DNA of 64,000 nt, taken from the NCBI GenBank assembly GCA_913058215.1, contig CAJXQE010000001.1:1-64000 (forward strand), given 5' to 3'. The notes beneath the pieces were generated by a model. The model did not search any database, was not told the origin of the DNA, and worked only from the letters and a program-made list of their open reading frames with translations. Source of the DNA: an uncultured Verrucomicrobiales bacterium (GTDB lineage: Bacteria; Verrucomicrobiota; Verrucomicrobiia; Verrucomicrobiales; DEV007). Below are positions 63,290 through 64,000 of the stretch, piece after piece (the first letter of the stretch is position 1; the number at the start of each line of letters is the position of its first letter). The position numbers and the translations under genes are program-made.

Positions 63290-64000
63290 TCAAGACAAAA
63301 TGTCGTGAACCACATGTCCGTGCACATCTGTCAGCCGGCGATCGATTCCGTTCTGGCGAAAAGTCAGTCGAGTGTGGTCGATTCCTAAAAGGTGCAGAAC
63401 AGTGGCGTGGAAATCGTAGCAGTAGGTTTCCCCTTCGGCAGTTTTGTAACCCCATTCATCGCTCTGACCATAGGCGACGCCCGCTTTTACGCCAGCTCCG
63501 GCCATCCACGTGACGAAGGTTCCGCCGTTGTGATCTCTCCCATCGCCTCCTTGAGCAAACGGAGTGCGGCCGAATTCAGTGGTCCAGATTAGAAGTGTGT
63601 CTTCGAGCAAGCCTCGTGATTTCAGATCGCCAATGAGCGCTCCAATTGGCTGGTCCACACTCGCAGCAATGGGCGGGAGCTCTTTCGAAATGCTGCCGTG
63701 GTTATCCCAATTTTCCTTGGCTCCCTGCGGGCCACTCCAAACTTGAACGAAACGAGTGCCGCGTTCAATAAGCCGTCTAGCAAGCAGACAACGGCGTCCA
63801 AAATCATCCGTGACTTTTTGATCCAGACCGTAGGCATCCCGGGTAATCTTGCTTTCCTTATTGAGATCAAAAGCTTCCGGCGCGGACAACTGCATTTTCG
63901 CGGCCAGCTCGTAGGAACGAATCCGTGCATCCAGCCGGGTGTCATCCGGTCTTTCGGCCGCGTGGGACTGATTGATCTGCTTCAAGAGATCGAGTCCCTG
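63290..64000 (-). CDS. DUF1501 protein, 5' end missing (window edge)
   Basis: C-terminal about 236 residues of a DUF1501 protein; the frame stays open to the last base of the window, so the Tat signal and N-terminal half lie beyond it. Seen: TDDFGRRCLLARRLIERGTRFVQV, TEFGRTPFAQGGDGRDHNGG, YCYDFHATVLHLLG and the terminal RRLTDVHGHVVHDIL, which closely parallel the copy at 38768. A PSD1 cytochrome gene would be expected immediately upstream, outside the window. The following gene is a sulfatase. Confidence 0.93.
   Translation of the reverse strand, partial: QGLDLLKQINQSHAAERPDDTRLDARIRSYELAAKMQLSAPEAFDLNKESKITRDAYGLDQKVTDDFGRRCLLARRLIERGTRFVQVWSGPQGAKENWDNHGSISKELPPIAASVDQPIGALIGDLKSRGLLEDTLLIWTTEFGRTPFAQGGDGRDHNGGTFVTWMAGAGVKAGVAYGQSDEWGYKTAEGETYCYDFHATVLHLLGIDHTRLTFRQNGIDRRLTDVHGHVVHDILS

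Overview
The window reads as the chromosome of a heterotrophic member of the PVC superphylum, most likely Verrucomicrobiota. The evidence is the gene content: formylglycine sulfatases, DUF1501/DUF1552 Tat-exported proteins paired with planctomycete-type cytochrome proteins (DUF1549/1553 and DUF1587/1592/1588/1585/1595), a PVC-type CxxCH dehydrogenase, Tat-exported Gfo/Idh/MocA and sugar-isomerase-like proteins, ELWxxDGT and FG-GAP propellers, and a Rhodopirellula/Verrucomicrobium-type sigma factor. I see no rRNA, tRNA, CRISPR array, transposase or phage gene. The first 31 bases are Illumina Nextera adapter, so the left end is a contig end with untrimmed library sequence, and the last gene is cut by the right end.

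Layout. 0.2-9.3 kb: aldo/keto reductase, a NagA-like deacetylase, a membrane protein, a giant ELWxxDGT repeat protein, then two Tat-exported sugar-metabolism-type enzymes ending in a clear terminator. 9.4-15.2 kb: a compact four-gene cell-envelope cluster (two OmpA-family proteins alternating with two very small membrane proteins), divergent from a GtrA-family gene across an AT-rich spacer. 16.5-31 kb: sulfatase, DUF1552 plus DUF1592-type cytochrome pair, sulfatase-esterase fusion, second esterase, and a large ThuA/NPCBM/dehydrogenase/cytochrome c fusion. 31-43 kb: PD40 propeller, EF-hand esterase, then an ECF sigma / FecR / PSD1 cytochrome / DUF1501 / DUF4091-like glycosidase cluster. 43-50 kb: ornithine cyclodeaminase family, S33 peptidase family, and a second cytochrome/DUF1552 pair in reversed order. 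50-64 kb: SH3 protein, HExxH-SHD1 protein, TMTC-like TPR protein, anchor-domain protein, outer-membrane barrel, GT2 plus ArnA-like decarboxylase, FG-GAP and PQQ propellers, a third sulfatase and a truncated DUF1501 gene.

How the genes may work together (inference): most products carry Sec or Tat signals, so the region looks like an extracytoplasmic programme for using sulfated and acylated polysaccharide. Sulfatases and esterases would strip substituents, cytochrome-bearing proteins would do redox chemistry, and propeller proteins would act at the surface. The most informative non-coding signal is a bipartite sequence present upstream of both the sigma gene and the PSD1 gene with identical spacing. 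This suggests that the sigma factor drives its own operon and the neighbouring cytochrome/DUF1501 operon. The most distinctive uncharacterised gene set is the four-gene OmpA/coiled-coil cluster, in which three proteins share a membrane helix followed by an Ile-Trp-basic motif and an acidic helix.
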